This document shows positions 24,233 to 32,364 of a stretch of 64,000 bases of DNA, in pieces. Within the stretch, counting starts at the first letter, position 1, and the number at the start of each line of letters is the position of its first letter. A program made the position numbers and the translations under genes. The notes beneath the pieces are model-generated. The model was not told the DNA's origin. It saw only the letters and a program-made list of their open reading frames with translations, and ran no database searches. Origin of the DNA: Pseudonocardia sp. (GTDB taxonomy: Bacteria; Actinomycetota; Actinomycetes; Mycobacteriales; Pseudonocardiaceae); contig JAFASX010000084.1 in the NCBI GenBank assembly GCA_019244295.1, positions 1-64,000 of the forward strand. Reading direction: 5' to 3'.

Positions 24233-25324
24233 TCAGCGGTAGGCCTCGATGACTGTGTTGAGGTAGTCGACATAGGCGCTGACGGTGTCCGGATCGGTAA
24301 GGTGGATCTGGTTTTCGGCGTTTTTCTCGGCGTTGCGGGAGAAGTTGAAGCTGCCGGTGGTGAGCACGTCGTCGCTGACGAGCACCTTGAGGTGCATGAA
24401 GTCGTGCGGACCGGTGGCGCTATAGGGGGCGGAGTGCTTCGCGACGAGGTGCTGGGACACTTTCTCCCAGGTGGCGGCCAAATCGGCGTCATGGCGGTTG
24501 TTGTTCCAGCGGCGCACAATGGGATTCATCTGGCCGCCGTCGTAGATTCCGGACAGCGGCACGCCGCGATCGACCGCGTCCCCCAGCGCGGCCAGTACCT
24601 CGGGTGAGGTGAGCACCATGCTGGCCACGATCAGCCGCCTGGTGGCGTCGGTGATGCGCTGGGCTAACGCGGCGTTGACCGCCTCCCCGTCACCTGGGCA
24701 GAAGTCCCAACCCAGGCTGCCTCCGCCGACGGTGTCGGTGCCTTCGGAGTCTTCCGCGGTGCCGGCGATTCGCCCACCGGCCCACAGCTGCTCGAAGTCA
24801 TCGTGGTAGGCGCCAGCCATTTGTTGGTCGGCCACGGTGATAATGTTGTTTTCCTGGCGGGTCCATGCGGCGTCGGTGAAGTTCGTCGAGCCGGTCCAGA
24901 CGCAGGCGGCGTCGGTGCCGGAATCGCGAATGATGTATTTGGAGTGCATCAGCTGGTGGCCACCGACCACGGCGAGTGTTTGCACGGTGGTGTCGGAGAA
25001 GTGGTCATTGACCCACTCCGCGGTTCCCACTGGCGCCGGGTCGGCCTCCCACATCGAGAATGTGGCGAAGTCGGCTTTGGCAGGCTTGCCCGCGTCGTAG
25101 CCGATGCGCACATTCACCTCGCCAGCCGCGGCGGACCGAATCGCTTGGACCACGGGGTCGGCCGCGGTGGGGTCGGACAGCCGGAAGTCGTAAATCGCGA
25201 TGTCCACCGAGGTTTTCGCGGCCGAGACGAATTGGGCCAGCGCGGTGGCGGTGGTGGTCAGCTGATCGGCCGAGCCGCCGTGGTCGATGTCACGCAGGAA
25301 GATCACGTTGAGGGGAACTGTCAT
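24233..25324 (-). CDS. Phospholipase D-like protein with two HKD motifs
   Basis: The start is set at the ATG at 25324 (MTVPLNVIFLRDIDHGG), giving 363 residues; the ORF track starts 31 codons earlier in low-quality sequence. Two catalytic motifs are visible: MHSKYIIRDSG followed by WTGSTNFTDAAW, and MHLKVLVSDD followed by TGSFNFSRNAEKNAENQI. This is the bilobed PLD fold that forms a phosphohistidine intermediate, acting on phospholipids or nucleic acids. There is no evident signal peptide. It stands alone, with no helicase or nuclease partner. Confidence 0.85.
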   Translation of the reverse strand: MTVPLNVIFLRDIDHGGSADQLTTTATALAQFVSAAKTSVDIAIYDFRLSDPTAADPVVQAIRSAAAGEVNVRIGYDAGKPAKADFATFSMWEADPAPVGTAEWVNDHFSDTTVQTLAVVGGHQLMHSKYIIRDSGTDAACVWTGSTNFTDAAWTRQENNIITVADQQMAGAYHDDFEQLWAGGRIAGTAEDSEGTDTVGGGSLGWDFCPGDGEAVNAALAQRITDATRRLIVASMVLTSPEVLAALGDAVDRGVPLSGIYDGGQMNPIVRRWNNNRHDADLAATWEKVSQHLVAKHSAPYSATGPHDFMHLKVLVSDDVLTTGSFNFSRNAEKNAENQIHLTDPDTVSAYVDYLNTVIEAYR

Positions 25325-25519
25325 GACGCATACCCGACACCGATCAGGCCATCTGGGCAAGCGACAACTCGATGAACAACGCCCGACTTGAGCGTGGGCG
25401 CGGCCGACGACGAACATGCCCGCTCGGAGCTGGCCGAGCGATCATCGAGCGCCGACCCGCCATGATCACGGGTTGAGTGGCTGCATGCGCTCGGAAGCGG
25501 ACGAGGTCTTGGCAGCCAG

Positions 25520-25868
25520 GTGAAAGTGCATGTGGAACGGCTATGGCATAGCCTACGAGCCGATCGGACTGTGTTCGAGCATAGCAATCCGACATCGTCG
25601 TATCTGTGGCGCAACGTCATGCCACACCTAGCTGGCCTGGGTCGATGCCGATGTGGTATTCGTCGAGTCGGTACTGCCAATGGCGATGCGAGGGGTCCTT
25701 TCGGCGGCGGATATGGCTGAATACCGGCGACCGTTCTCCCAACCGGGAGAGAGCCGGCGGCCGCCCAACCAGACGGAGGTCACTGTGCCTGACACTCACT
25801 TCATCCAGGAAGACAGCCCGGATGAGATCGGCGCGGCGCTGGCCGAGTTCGTCCGAAGCGTCCGTTGA
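25520..25868 (+). pseudogene. Haloalkane dehalogenase pseudogene with internal deletions
   Basis: The first frame has [26 protein letters not shown], the oxyanion-hole region of haloalkane dehalogenases ([14 protein letters not shown]). A second frame then gives [28 protein letters not shown]..., from the cap domain, and finally VPDTHFIQEDSPDEIGAALAEFVRSVR, the C-terminus with the catalytic His. The nucleophile Asp region and part of the core between these blocks are missing. The gene is non-functional after at least two internal deletions. Confidence 0.8.
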
Positions 25869-25879
25869 TTCCCGGGCCA

Positions 25880-27637
25880 GTGACTCAATTCGAGATCGGC
25901 GCCAAAGATTTCCTGTTGGACGGCCGGCCGTTCCGTATCGTCTCGGGTGCGATGCACTACTGGCGGGTGGTTCCCGAGCAATGGGCCAATCGGATCGCCT
26001 GGGCTCGGTACCTAGGGCTGAACACCATTGAGACGTACGTGCCGTGGAACCTGCACGAGCCGGCACCCGGGGTGGTGTCTTTCGCTGGCGGGTTGGACGT
26101 GCGCCGCTATCTGGAACTGATCGCCGAGGCCGGGTTGTACGCGATCGTGCGGCCCGGCCCGTACATCTGCGCCGAGCTGGATTTCGGCGGGCTGCCCGCC
26201 TGGTTGCTGCGCCCGCCAATGGCGCGGGTGCGTTCCAGCGATCCGGCCTTCACCGACCGGGTGGCCGTTTGGTTTTCGACGTTGTTTGCGCAGTTGGTTG
26301 ACCTGCAGTGCACTCACGGTGGGCCCGTCTTGGCGATGCAGGTGGAGAACGAGTTCGGCGCGTACCTGCCGGATCGGGAGTATTTGGGTTGGCTGGTGAC
26401 CCAGTTCCGCGCGGGTGGGATCGAGGTGCCGCTACTGACCAGCGACCATGGCGCGTTCAGCCGCGCCGGCTCGTATCCCGGACTGCTGGCCACAATGAAC
26501 TTCGGCACCCACCCGGCCCGGGCGTGGCGGGCACTAGCCGAGGTTCAGCCCACCGGCCCGCGGATGTGCATGGAGTTCTGGAATGGCTGGTTCGACCACT
26601 GGGGCGAACCGCACCACCGGCGCGCGCCGGACGAGGCGGCCGCGGTGCTGGATGAGCTGCTCGCCAGCGGCGCGTCGGTGAACCTTTATATGTTCTGCGG
26701 CGGCACTAACTTCGGCTTCACCAACGGCGCCAACACCTCAGACTGGGCCGGCGGCGCCTACCAGCCGACGATCACGTCCTATGACTACGACGCTCCACTC
26801 TCCGAGGCGGGTCGACCCACCGCCAAGTTCGACCATTACCGGCGGATCCTGGCCCGGCACGTCGGCGTTCCGGACGGAGCGCCGCCCCCGTTGCCCGCGT
26901 CGCTCGACGAACGAACCATTCCATTGACGGCGACAATCAAGCTGCTCGACGTGCTGGACCAGCTGACCGAGCCGGTGCTCGCTAATACACCGGTGACCAT
27001 GGAGACGCTTGGGCAGAACTTCGGTTTCGTCTGCTACCGGTTTGTTGCCGAGGGTCCTGGTCGCTCGACTCTGCGGGTGCCTGGCATCCGGGACCGGGGC
27101 CAGGTGTTGGTGGACGGCCTCGAGCAGGGTGTGTTGGACCGGGCCGCCGGCACCACCACCGTCGAGCTAGATCTGCCGCCCGGGGTCGTTCGGGTCGACG
27201 TGCTGGTGGAAAACCAAGGCCGGGTCAACTTCGGTTCAAGCCTGACCGACCCGAAGGGGATCCTCGGAATGATCACCCTCGGTGGTTTGTCGGTGACCGA
27301 GCTGGTCATGTACCCGCTGTCGTTGGACAACCTGGAGGAGCTGGACTGGGCGCGGGCCGACGCGGCTCGAGCGGATACGCCTGGACCGGTGCTGTGTGCC
27401 GGGCATTTCGAGATTGACGAGCCGGCCGATACGCATCTGGCGTTGCCGGGCTGGACCAAGGGTGTGGCCTGGGTCAACGGCTTCAACCTCGGCCGATACT
27501 GGGATCTGGGGCCGCAGCGCACCCTCTATCTACCTGGTCCGTTGTTGCGCGCGGGAGCTAACCAGCTTTGGGTGCTCGAGCTGCACCGGCTGACCAAGCC
27601 CGAGGTCCGCTTCACCGCGTCAGCCGACCTCGGGTAG
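25880..27637 (+). CDS. Beta-galactosidase, glycoside hydrolase family 35
   Basis: The start is taken at the GTG at 25880 (M-T-Q-F-E-I-G), matching the usual family N-terminus; the ORF-track TTG is five codons upstream. The 585-residue enzyme has the GH35 TIM barrel: FRIVSGAMHYWRVVPEQWANRI, LNTIETYVPWNLHEP, RPGPYICAELDFGGLPAWL, the acid/base AMQVENEFGAY and the nucleophile region MCMEFWNGWFDHWG. C-terminal jelly-roll domains end with WVNGFNLGRYWDLGPQRTLYLPGPLL. No signal peptide is seen, so it acts inside the cell on imported oligosaccharides. A strong hairpin follows. Confidence 0.95.
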   Translation: MTQFEIGAKDFLLDGRPFRIVSGAMHYWRVVPEQWANRIAWARYLGLNTIETYVPWNLHEPAPGVVSFAGGLDVRRYLELIAEAGLYAIVRPGPYICAELDFGGLPAWLLRPPMARVRSSDPAFTDRVAVWFSTLFAQLVDLQCTHGGPVLAMQVENEFGAYLPDREYLGWLVTQFRAGGIEVPLLTSDHGAFSRAGSYPGLLATMNFGTHPARAWRALAEVQPTGPRMCMEFWNGWFDHWGEPHHRRAPDEAAAVLDELLASGASVNLYMFCGGTNFGFTNGANTSDWAGGAYQPTITSYDYDAPLSEAGRPTAKFDHYRRILARHVGVPDGAPPPLPASLDERTIPLTATIKLLDVLDQLTEPVLANTPVTMETLGQNFGFVCYRFVAEGPGRSTLRVPGIRDRGQVLVDGLEQGVLDRAAGTTTVELDLPPGVVRVDVLVENQGRVNFGSSLTDPKGILGMITLGGLSVTELVMYPLSLDNLEELDWARADAARADTPGPVLCAGHFEIDEPADTHLALPGWTKGVAWVNGFNLGRYWDLGPQRTLYLPGPLLRAGANQLWVLELHRLTKPEVRFTASADLG

Positions 27638-27660
27638 CGCTCCCGACGGCTGAGCTCTCA

Positions 27661-27718
27661 CACACCGTTTGTACGCCGCGCACAGGCTGCAGCACGTGTG
27701 CGGCGTACAAAACGTGTG
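27661..27718. terminator. Long hairpin after the beta-galactosidase gene
   Basis: CACACCGTTTGTACGCCGCGCAC pairs with GTGTGCGGCGTACAAAACGTGTG across a 12-base loop, with 20 of 23 positions matching. It lies 23 bp after the GH35 stop and before a convergent small gene, a likely bidirectional terminator. No U-tract follows. Confidence 0.6.
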
Positions 27719-27780
27719 TATGGAGCTAGGCGGACTCGGGGGATTACTCGGGGATTGCTGCCCTTGCTCGTGGAACTGTT

Positions 27781-27984
27781 TCAAGCCGCCTCTCGCGCCA
27801 CAGAATCGACTAAATCCTCAGGAATGCCCTGTTCGATCAGTATCCGCGCTACTTGATCGCGAGGCAGCGGAATCGTGTCGAACTGTAGGCGAACAAATCT
27901 GCGTTGCTTCTCTGAGATGGGAGGGATAGTTCTCACTTTCTGTAGTGCTGTCGGCCGATCTGTTTTCGGTGAAAGATCCACCAC
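27781..27984 (-). CDS. Small hypothetical protein
   Basis: 67 residues (start ATG at 27984). The C-terminal half (RDQVARILIEQGIPEDLVDSVAREAA) is a plausible helical domain with normal amino-acid composition. It is shadowed by no longer gene and convergent with the GH35 gene. The family is not recognised and no partner is visible. Confidence 0.35.
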   Translation of the reverse strand: MVDLSPKTDRPTALQKVRTIPPISEKQRRFVRLQFDTIPLPRDQVARILIEQGIPEDLVDSVAREAA

Positions 27985-28055
27985 GTGAGATTTTACGGCC
28001 TGGTATGTCTTCTTGTGGCCCTGTTAGAGGGCGCGGTCAAAGTGAGCCGTCTCGC

Positions 28056-28511
28056 TCAGAACGGTGGGCCAAGGGTGAAGTCGGCGAAGTCGAACCCGGG
28101 TGAGACCAGGCAGCTGGCTAGGCCAACGGCGTCAGCGGGCAGGGTGCGCTGCCAGACCCCAGCCGGCACCAGGGCCTGCAGCAGTTCACCGTTGCTCGCG
28201 CCTGCTCCGAGCACCCGTACCATGTCAGGAATCGGATGTGGGCCGGCTCCGCCGAGTTGCAGGCTGATCCGGCCAGCTCCGTTCCAGATCCATATCTCGT
28301 CGGAGCCCACCCGGTGCCAAGCTGAGCATTCTCCGGCCGGCAGACAGAACTGGATCAGCGTGGCGGCCGGCCGGGTCCGGCCATCGAGCGTGCGGATCTG
28401 TTCGGTGCTGGTCCAGGTGCGGCGGTACCAGCCGCCCTCCGGATGCGGCGTCAGGCTGTAGGTATCAGCCTCGGTCGGTCGCGGAGTTGTCCCACGATGA
28501 TGGTTGTCCAC
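28056..28511 (-). CDS. Cupin domain protein (DUF985/cupin_5)
   Basis: The ORF track extends to 28790, but the upstream part overlaps the mobA-like gene and looks random. A GTG at 28511 gives about 151 residues. LTPHPEGGWYRRTW is the hallmark start of DUF985 cupins, followed by FCLPAGECSAWHRVGSDEIWIWNGAG (metal-binding His and Glu of the cupin barrel) and VSPGFDFADFTL at the end. The biological role of this family is unclear; some members are sugar-binding or isomerase-like. Divergent from the MobA-like gene. Confidence 0.82.
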   Translation of the reverse strand: MDNHHRGTTPRPTEADTYSLTPHPEGGWYRRTWTSTEQIRTLDGRTRPAATLIQFCLPAGECSAWHRVGSDEIWIWNGAGRISLQLGGAGPHPIPDMVRVLGAGASNGELLQALVPAGVWQRTLPADAVGLASCLVSPGFDFADFTLGPPF

Positions 28512-28556
28512 AGCGAGGACGCTACGGTTATCGCCACTAGCATTGCCGAAGTGCGG

Positions 28557-29354
28557 ATGGCGGCCGCTGCGGGAGTCGTACTCGCGGGTGGGCGTTCCTC
28601 CCGGATGGGACGGTCCAAGGCGGCGCTGGAGTGGCACGGCTCCACGCTGTTGTATCGGACAGCCGCGCTGCTGGCCCGAACTGTGAGCGGTCCGGTTGTG
28701 GTTGTCGGTGCTCCCGGGCAAAGTCTGCCGGAGTTGCCCACGGGTGTGCGGGTAGTCAGCGATCCACGTGAGGGCCTGGGCCCGATGCAAGGTATCGCCG
28801 CCGGCTTGTCAGCGGTTGCTCAGCACGCCCCGGCGGCGTTCGTTTGCTCGACCGACCTGCCGTTGTTGCATCCGTCGTTTGTGCGCACGGTCCTGCGCCG
28901 GCTCGCTGCCTTTGGGGTAGACGCGGTACTGCCGGTAGCGAGGGGTTTCCGCCAGCCGCTGGCGGCGGCGTACCGAACCGCGCTGGCCGAGCTGTTCGCG
29001 ACGTTGGTCGCTCAAGGTGAGTTGCGGCTGAGTGTGTTGCCAGACCGCTGCGTGACGAGCCTGCTAACGGAAGAGGAACTGCTCGCTGACCCTGAACTCG
29101 CCCGCCACGATCCCCGGCTGGACTCGGTGGTGAACGTCAATCTGCCAGCGGACTACGAGGCTGCTCGCCGACGCGCCCTGGCGGAGATCACTGTCGTGCG
29201 CGGTGAATCTCGGCTGCTCAAGGCAGCGACGCTAGCCGAGGTTGCCGCCGCTTACGGGCTGAGCCGGTTTTCAGCGGTCGAGCTGAACGGCGAGTCAGTC
29301 ACTCCCGATCCGATGCTGCCACTGGTGGCGGGGGACACTCTCGTTCTCGGCTAG
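28557..29354 (+). CDS. MobA-like molybdenum cofactor guanylyltransferase with MoaD/ThiS-like C-terminus
   Basis: The start is chosen at the ATG at 28557 (265 residues); ATGs at 28497/28500 would overlap the divergent cupin gene. AGVVLAGGRSSRMGRSKAAL is the nucleotidyltransferase signature. DPREGLGPMQGIAAGL and CSTDLPLLHPSFV complete the MobA-type active site (metal-binding Asp). The last 60 residues (ITVVRGESRLLKAATLAEVAAAYGL...VELNGESVTPDPMLPLVAGDTLVLG) look like a beta-grasp MoaD/ThiS domain, without the terminal Gly-Gly needed for thiocarboxylation. No other moco genes are nearby. Confidence 0.82.
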   Translation: MAAAAGVVLAGGRSSRMGRSKAALEWHGSTLLYRTAALLARTVSGPVVVVGAPGQSLPELPTGVRVVSDPREGLGPMQGIAAGLSAVAQHAPAAFVCSTDLPLLHPSFVRTVLRRLAAFGVDAVLPVARGFRQPLAAAYRTALAELFATLVAQGELRLSVLPDRCVTSLLTEEELLADPELARHDPRLDSVVNVNLPADYEAARRRALAEITVVRGESRLLKAATLAEVAAAYGLSRFSAVELNGESVTPDPMLPLVAGDTLVLG

Positions 29355-29439
29355 TTGGCGGACGGCGTACCGGACTGGATGACACGATCGTCCGCCAGGT
29401 GGAGGGGTGAGCGGTGACGCATTTTTATAACGATCCGCT

Positions 29440-29489
29440 GCTAGACTCCGCCTTAGGCGAGCTAAGGTGAGCCTAAGGCGGAGTCTAGC
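29440..29489. promoter_or_regulatory. 19-bp inverted repeat containing an iron-box-like sequence, upstream of desaturase
   Basis: GCTAGACTCCGCCTTAGGC and GCCTAAGGCGGAGTCTAGC form a perfect 19-bp stem around a 12-base loop, 40 bp before the desaturase start. The inner part reads TAAGGTGAGCCTAA, close to the DtxR/IdeR consensus TTAGGTTAGCCTAA (12 of 14 bases). It could be a terminator for the upstream mobA-like gene, an operator, or both. Confidence 0.45.
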
Positions 29490-29528
29490 AAATTGTCCGA
29501 ACGAAGAAGCTTCGTGCAAAGGAATCAG

Positions 29529-30473
29529 ATGAGCTCAGCGCCCGCACCCCAAGCCGTACCGGCAGCCAAGCCAGACCTCGAGCCGGAGTCGAAGAGCCAG
29601 CTGGAGCGAATCCTGCTGGCCTTGTTCGTCGTCTTGCCGTTTGTGGCCTTGCTTGCCGCCGTCCCGCTGGCGTGGACCACGGGGATGCTCGGCTGGAGTG
29701 ACAGTGCGATCTTCGTGGTGATGTATGCGGTGTCCGGGCTTGGGGTCACGGTTGGCTTCCATCGGTACTTCACACATGGTTCGTTCAAGGCCGTCCGCCC
29801 CCTCAAGATCGCCTTGGCGGTGGCGGGCAGTCTGTCGCTGGAAATGGGGGTGATCGACTGGGTGGCGACACACCGCCGGCATCACAAGTTCTCTGACGCC
29901 GAGGGCGACCCACATTCGCCATGGCGCTTTGGAAACGACTGGAAAGCCCTGATCAAGGGCTTGTTTTATGCTCACGTCGGTTGGCTGTTCGATGAGGGGC
30001 GCACCAACCGGCAGAAGTACGCGCCCGACCTGGTTGCCGACCGTGACATCAGCCGTTTGCACGATTACTTCCCGTGGCTCGTGGCGGTTTCGCTGCTGGC
30101 GCCCGCGTTGCTCGGTGGGCTGCTGACCTGGTCGTTCATCGGTGCGCTCACGGCGTTCTTCTGGGCTAGCCTGGTGCGTGTCTCGCTACTGCATCACGTC
30201 ACCTGGTCGATCAACTCGGTATGCCATGTGTTTGGCGCCGAGCATTTCACCACCCGCGACCGCTCCCGTAACGTGTGGTGGCTGGCTATCCCGTCGTTCG
30301 GCGAGTCCTGGCACAACCTGCACCATGCCGACCCGACGTGCGCTCGGCACGGCGTGCTGCGCGGCCAGATCGACTCGAGCGCCCGGGTGATCCGCTGGTT
30401 CGAGCAGCTCGGCTGGGCCACCGACGTACGTTGGCCGAACCTTCAGCGGCTAGCCGCTAAACGGATCAGCTGA
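29529..30473 (+). CDS. Fatty acid (stearoyl-CoA type) desaturase
   Basis: The start at the ATG at 29529 is preceded by AAGGA; the ORF-track start at 29493 lies just after the hairpin stem. The protein is 314 residues with four membrane segments. The three histidine boxes are present: GFHRYFTH, WVATHRRHHKF and SWHNLHHADPT. This is the di-iron delta-9 desaturase family, introducing a cis double bond into acyl-CoA or acyl chains at the membrane with O2 and electrons from ferredoxin or a reductase. No reductase gene is adjacent. Iron dependence makes the iron-box-like sequence upstream plausible. Confidence 0.93.
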   Translation: MSSAPAPQAVPAAKPDLEPESKSQLERILLALFVVLPFVALLAAVPLAWTTGMLGWSDSAIFVVMYAVSGLGVTVGFHRYFTHGSFKAVRPLKIALAVAGSLSLEMGVIDWVATHRRHHKFSDAEGDPHSPWRFGNDWKALIKGLFYAHVGWLFDEGRTNRQKYAPDLVADRDISRLHDYFPWLVAVSLLAPALLGGLLTWSFIGALTAFFWASLVRVSLLHHVTWSINSVCHVFGAEHFTTRDRSRNVWWLAIPSFGESWHNLHHADPTCARHGVLRGQIDSSARVIRWFEQLGWATDVRWPNLQRLAAKRIS

Positions 30474-30482
30474 CCGGGACAG

Positions 30483-30558
30483 CGCCTGACTTCGCACACC
30501 CAGCCCGCGCCTCGCATGCCACCCAACGTATGCGAAGTTCAGGCCAGGTATGCGAAGT
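30483..30558. repeat. Palindromic intergenic element, TATGCGAAGT family, copy 1
   Basis: GCCTGACTTCGCA...TATGCGAAGTTCAGGCCAGGTATGCGAAGT forms nested hairpins between two convergent genes. The same layout (TTCGCA, CCAG, TTCGCAT, ATGCGAAG, CAG, CCAGGTATGCGAAG) recurs at 59463-59533. A likely bidirectional terminator that also belongs to a dispersed repeat family. Confidence 0.65.
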
Positions 30559-30580
30559 CATCTGAGTTGGGGCTCCGCGC

Positions 30581-31264
30581 TCATTCCTCCAGCATGTATC
30601 CCACCCCGCGCACCGTGCGGATCCGCTCTGGCCCCAGCTTGCGGCGAAGGTAGCCGACGTACACTTCGACGACGTTGGACGACGGCGGGTCGCGCCACAG
30701 CATCGAGGTGAGCTGCTCGCGAGACAGTGCCTGGTCCGGATTGCTGATCAAGATCGTGAGCAGCGCGAACTCGGTGGGCGTCAAGGGCACGAGCCGACCG
30801 TCCACACTGACCAGCCCCAGCGCGGTGTCGACCGTGATGTCGCCTCGGCGGGCTACCGAGCTTTCCTCGACGGGCTGATCGCGCACCCGCAGCCGCAGCC
30901 GGGTGATCAGCTCGTCGGCTCCGAATGGGAAGGTCAAGAAGTCGTCCCGTCCGCCACGCAGGCCAGCAACGATGTGTTCCCGGGCTTCCCGGCTGGTCAA
31001 CGCAATCAGTGGGGTGTCAGGGGCAAACCGAGACAGGCCGGTCAGCGTGGTGCCGAGGTCGAATCCGGTCAACCCGACTTCCAACACCACGGCCGCGTAC
31101 TGGGCCGACCGCACCGCATCGACCAGCGCAGCGTGGTCGTGGATCACGGTCAGGTCAAAGGCATGGGTGCGCAGTCCGCGCAGCAGCGTCGGCGTAGCGC
31201 GCTCCGGGGACACCGCCAACAACACTCGGTAGCGGTGGAACGGGTTTGGTCGTGGTTGCTGCAC
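30581..31264 (-). CDS. Atypical OmpR-family response regulator with degenerate receiver
   Basis: The GTG at 31264 is preferred (227 residues); the ORF track starts 20 codons upstream. The C-terminal winged helix is canonical: PLTPTEFALLTILISNPDQALSREQLTSMLW...VVEVYVGYLRRKLGPERIRTVRGVGYML. The receiver lacks its catalytic residues: the phosphorylated Asp is replaced by Glu in VVLEVGLTGFD, the N-terminal acidic pair is absent (RVLLAVSPERA), and the conserved Lys is Phe in TFPFGADEL. It has no cognate kinase gene beside it. It probably acts without phosphorylation. Confidence 0.9.
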   Translation of the reverse strand: MQQPRPNPFHRYRVLLAVSPERATPTLLRGLRTHAFDLTVIHDHAALVDAVRSAQYAAVVLEVGLTGFDLGTTLTGLSRFAPDTPLIALTSREAREHIVAGLRGGRDDFLTFPFGADELITRLRLRVRDQPVEESSVARRGDITVDTALGLVSVDGRLVPLTPTEFALLTILISNPDQALSREQLTSMLWRDPPSSNVVEVYVGYLRRKLGPERIRTVRGVGYMLEE

Positions 31265-31600
31265 CCGGCACAGCGTTGCGCGCCGTGCGTGAGGTGACAA
31301 TCTGTGAGTGGCCAGATAACCCATGCGGCGCAGTGAAAAAAAGAGAGTTCCTGAGCATGGTGTAGGTCAGTTAGCCCAACGGACACGCGCAAGTGGGGCA
31401 GTGACGCGTCGCTGGGCGCCCTAAGCTGACCATCGGGGTTTATCGTTCTCAGCTTCGGCAACCTCGCTGGCACGGCTCCTTAATGTGCCAACGCGTGGGT
31501 CAGCTCCCCTGGTCTCCCCGGCCCGCGCGAGCAGGTTCGACGCTCCCCGCGTGATTTTTCCGGCCTGCTCTCGGAACTCGTACGGAAGGGTGAGTTTGCT
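31265..31600. other. Divergent intergenic region
   Basis: About 340 bp between the orphan regulator (minus) and the DUF4142 gene (plus). No small gene, repeat or convincing promoter hexamer pair was recognised. A purine tract (gaaaaaaagagag, near 31339) is the only AT-rich feature. Confidence 0.5.
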
Positions 31601-32362
31601 GTGCTCCCCGATCCACCTCGGCCTGTCCGCTTGAACGCGGTGTTAGCGGTCGCCACCGGACTGGCGATGATGGCCCTCGCGTGGTTCTCATACCCGCCGG
31701 CCGCCACACCGAAACGCAGCGGTGCGTCGACCGGTTCCGATGGCGGCTGGTCCGCCACCTCCTACGGTCCGCTTGGGCCTGACGACCGGGCCATGCTGGT
31801 GGCCGTCCGGCAGGCCGCACTGTGGCAGGTGCCACTGGGTCAGCAGGCGCAGCGGATGGCCGACGCTGACGCGGTTCGCGCGGCGGCAGACACGTTGGTG
31901 ACCGCTCACAGTGAGCTGGCTGGCCCGATCCGTGCGACGGCGGGTCAGCTCGGTGTGGTGCTGCCGAGCCTGCCCACCCCTGAGCAGCAGGCCTGGATGG
32001 CCGAGCTGTCCGGGGAAACCGGAGCGGATTACGACTGGACCCTGGTGAACCGGCTGCATTCCGGTGCCACCGCGACTGCCGCGCAGGTCGACCGGGTGCT
32101 CTCCATCACCCAGAACACGTTGGTGCGTGCTGTCGCGGTGCGCGCGGCCGACGTGCTCAATGGTCAGATTCGGAACTTGGAAAGCACCGGTCTGGTGGCC
32201 CCTGCACCAGCCCAGCCGTCCGAAGGCCGCGCCTACAGCACGGTTCTGGGAATGGTGGTGTTGGTCGCCGCCCTATGCGTGTTCGGGTTTTTCCGAGCCG
32301 CCCGTCGCCAACCGCGGCGCCACCGGCCGATGATCCTCACTCTCCCCGGCATGAGGAGTTGA
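31601..32362 (+). CDS. Secreted/membrane DUF4142 protein
   Basis: A 253-residue protein with an N-terminal membrane segment ([17 protein letters not shown]) and a C-terminal one (TVLGMVVLVAALCVFGFF) before a basic tail. Between them is a helical ferritin-like DUF4142 domain: GPLGPDDRAMLVAVRQAALWQVPLGQQA, a long helical hairpin, then YDWTLVNRLHSGATATAAQVDRV. DUF4142 proteins are extracytoplasmic and of unknown function. It ends two bases before the DUF1996 start, so the two are translationally coupled. Confidence 0.85.
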   Translation: MLPDPPRPVRLNAVLAVATGLAMMALAWFSYPPAATPKRSGASTGSDGGWSATSYGPLGPDDRAMLVAVRQAALWQVPLGQQAQRMADADAVRAAADTLVTAHSELAGPIRATAGQLGVVLPSLPTPEQQAWMAELSGETGADYDWTLVNRLHSGATATAAQVDRVLSITQNTLVRAVAVRAADVLNGQIRNLESTGLVAPAPAQPSEGRAYSTVLGMVVLVAALCVFGFFRAARRQPRRHRPMILTLPGMRS

Positions 32363-32364
32363 CC

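Noticed and set aside
24233-25324. PLD-like protein as part of an antiphage system
   Set aside because: No helicase, ATPase or other partner is adjacent, so only a stand-alone PLD-fold enzyme can be supported.
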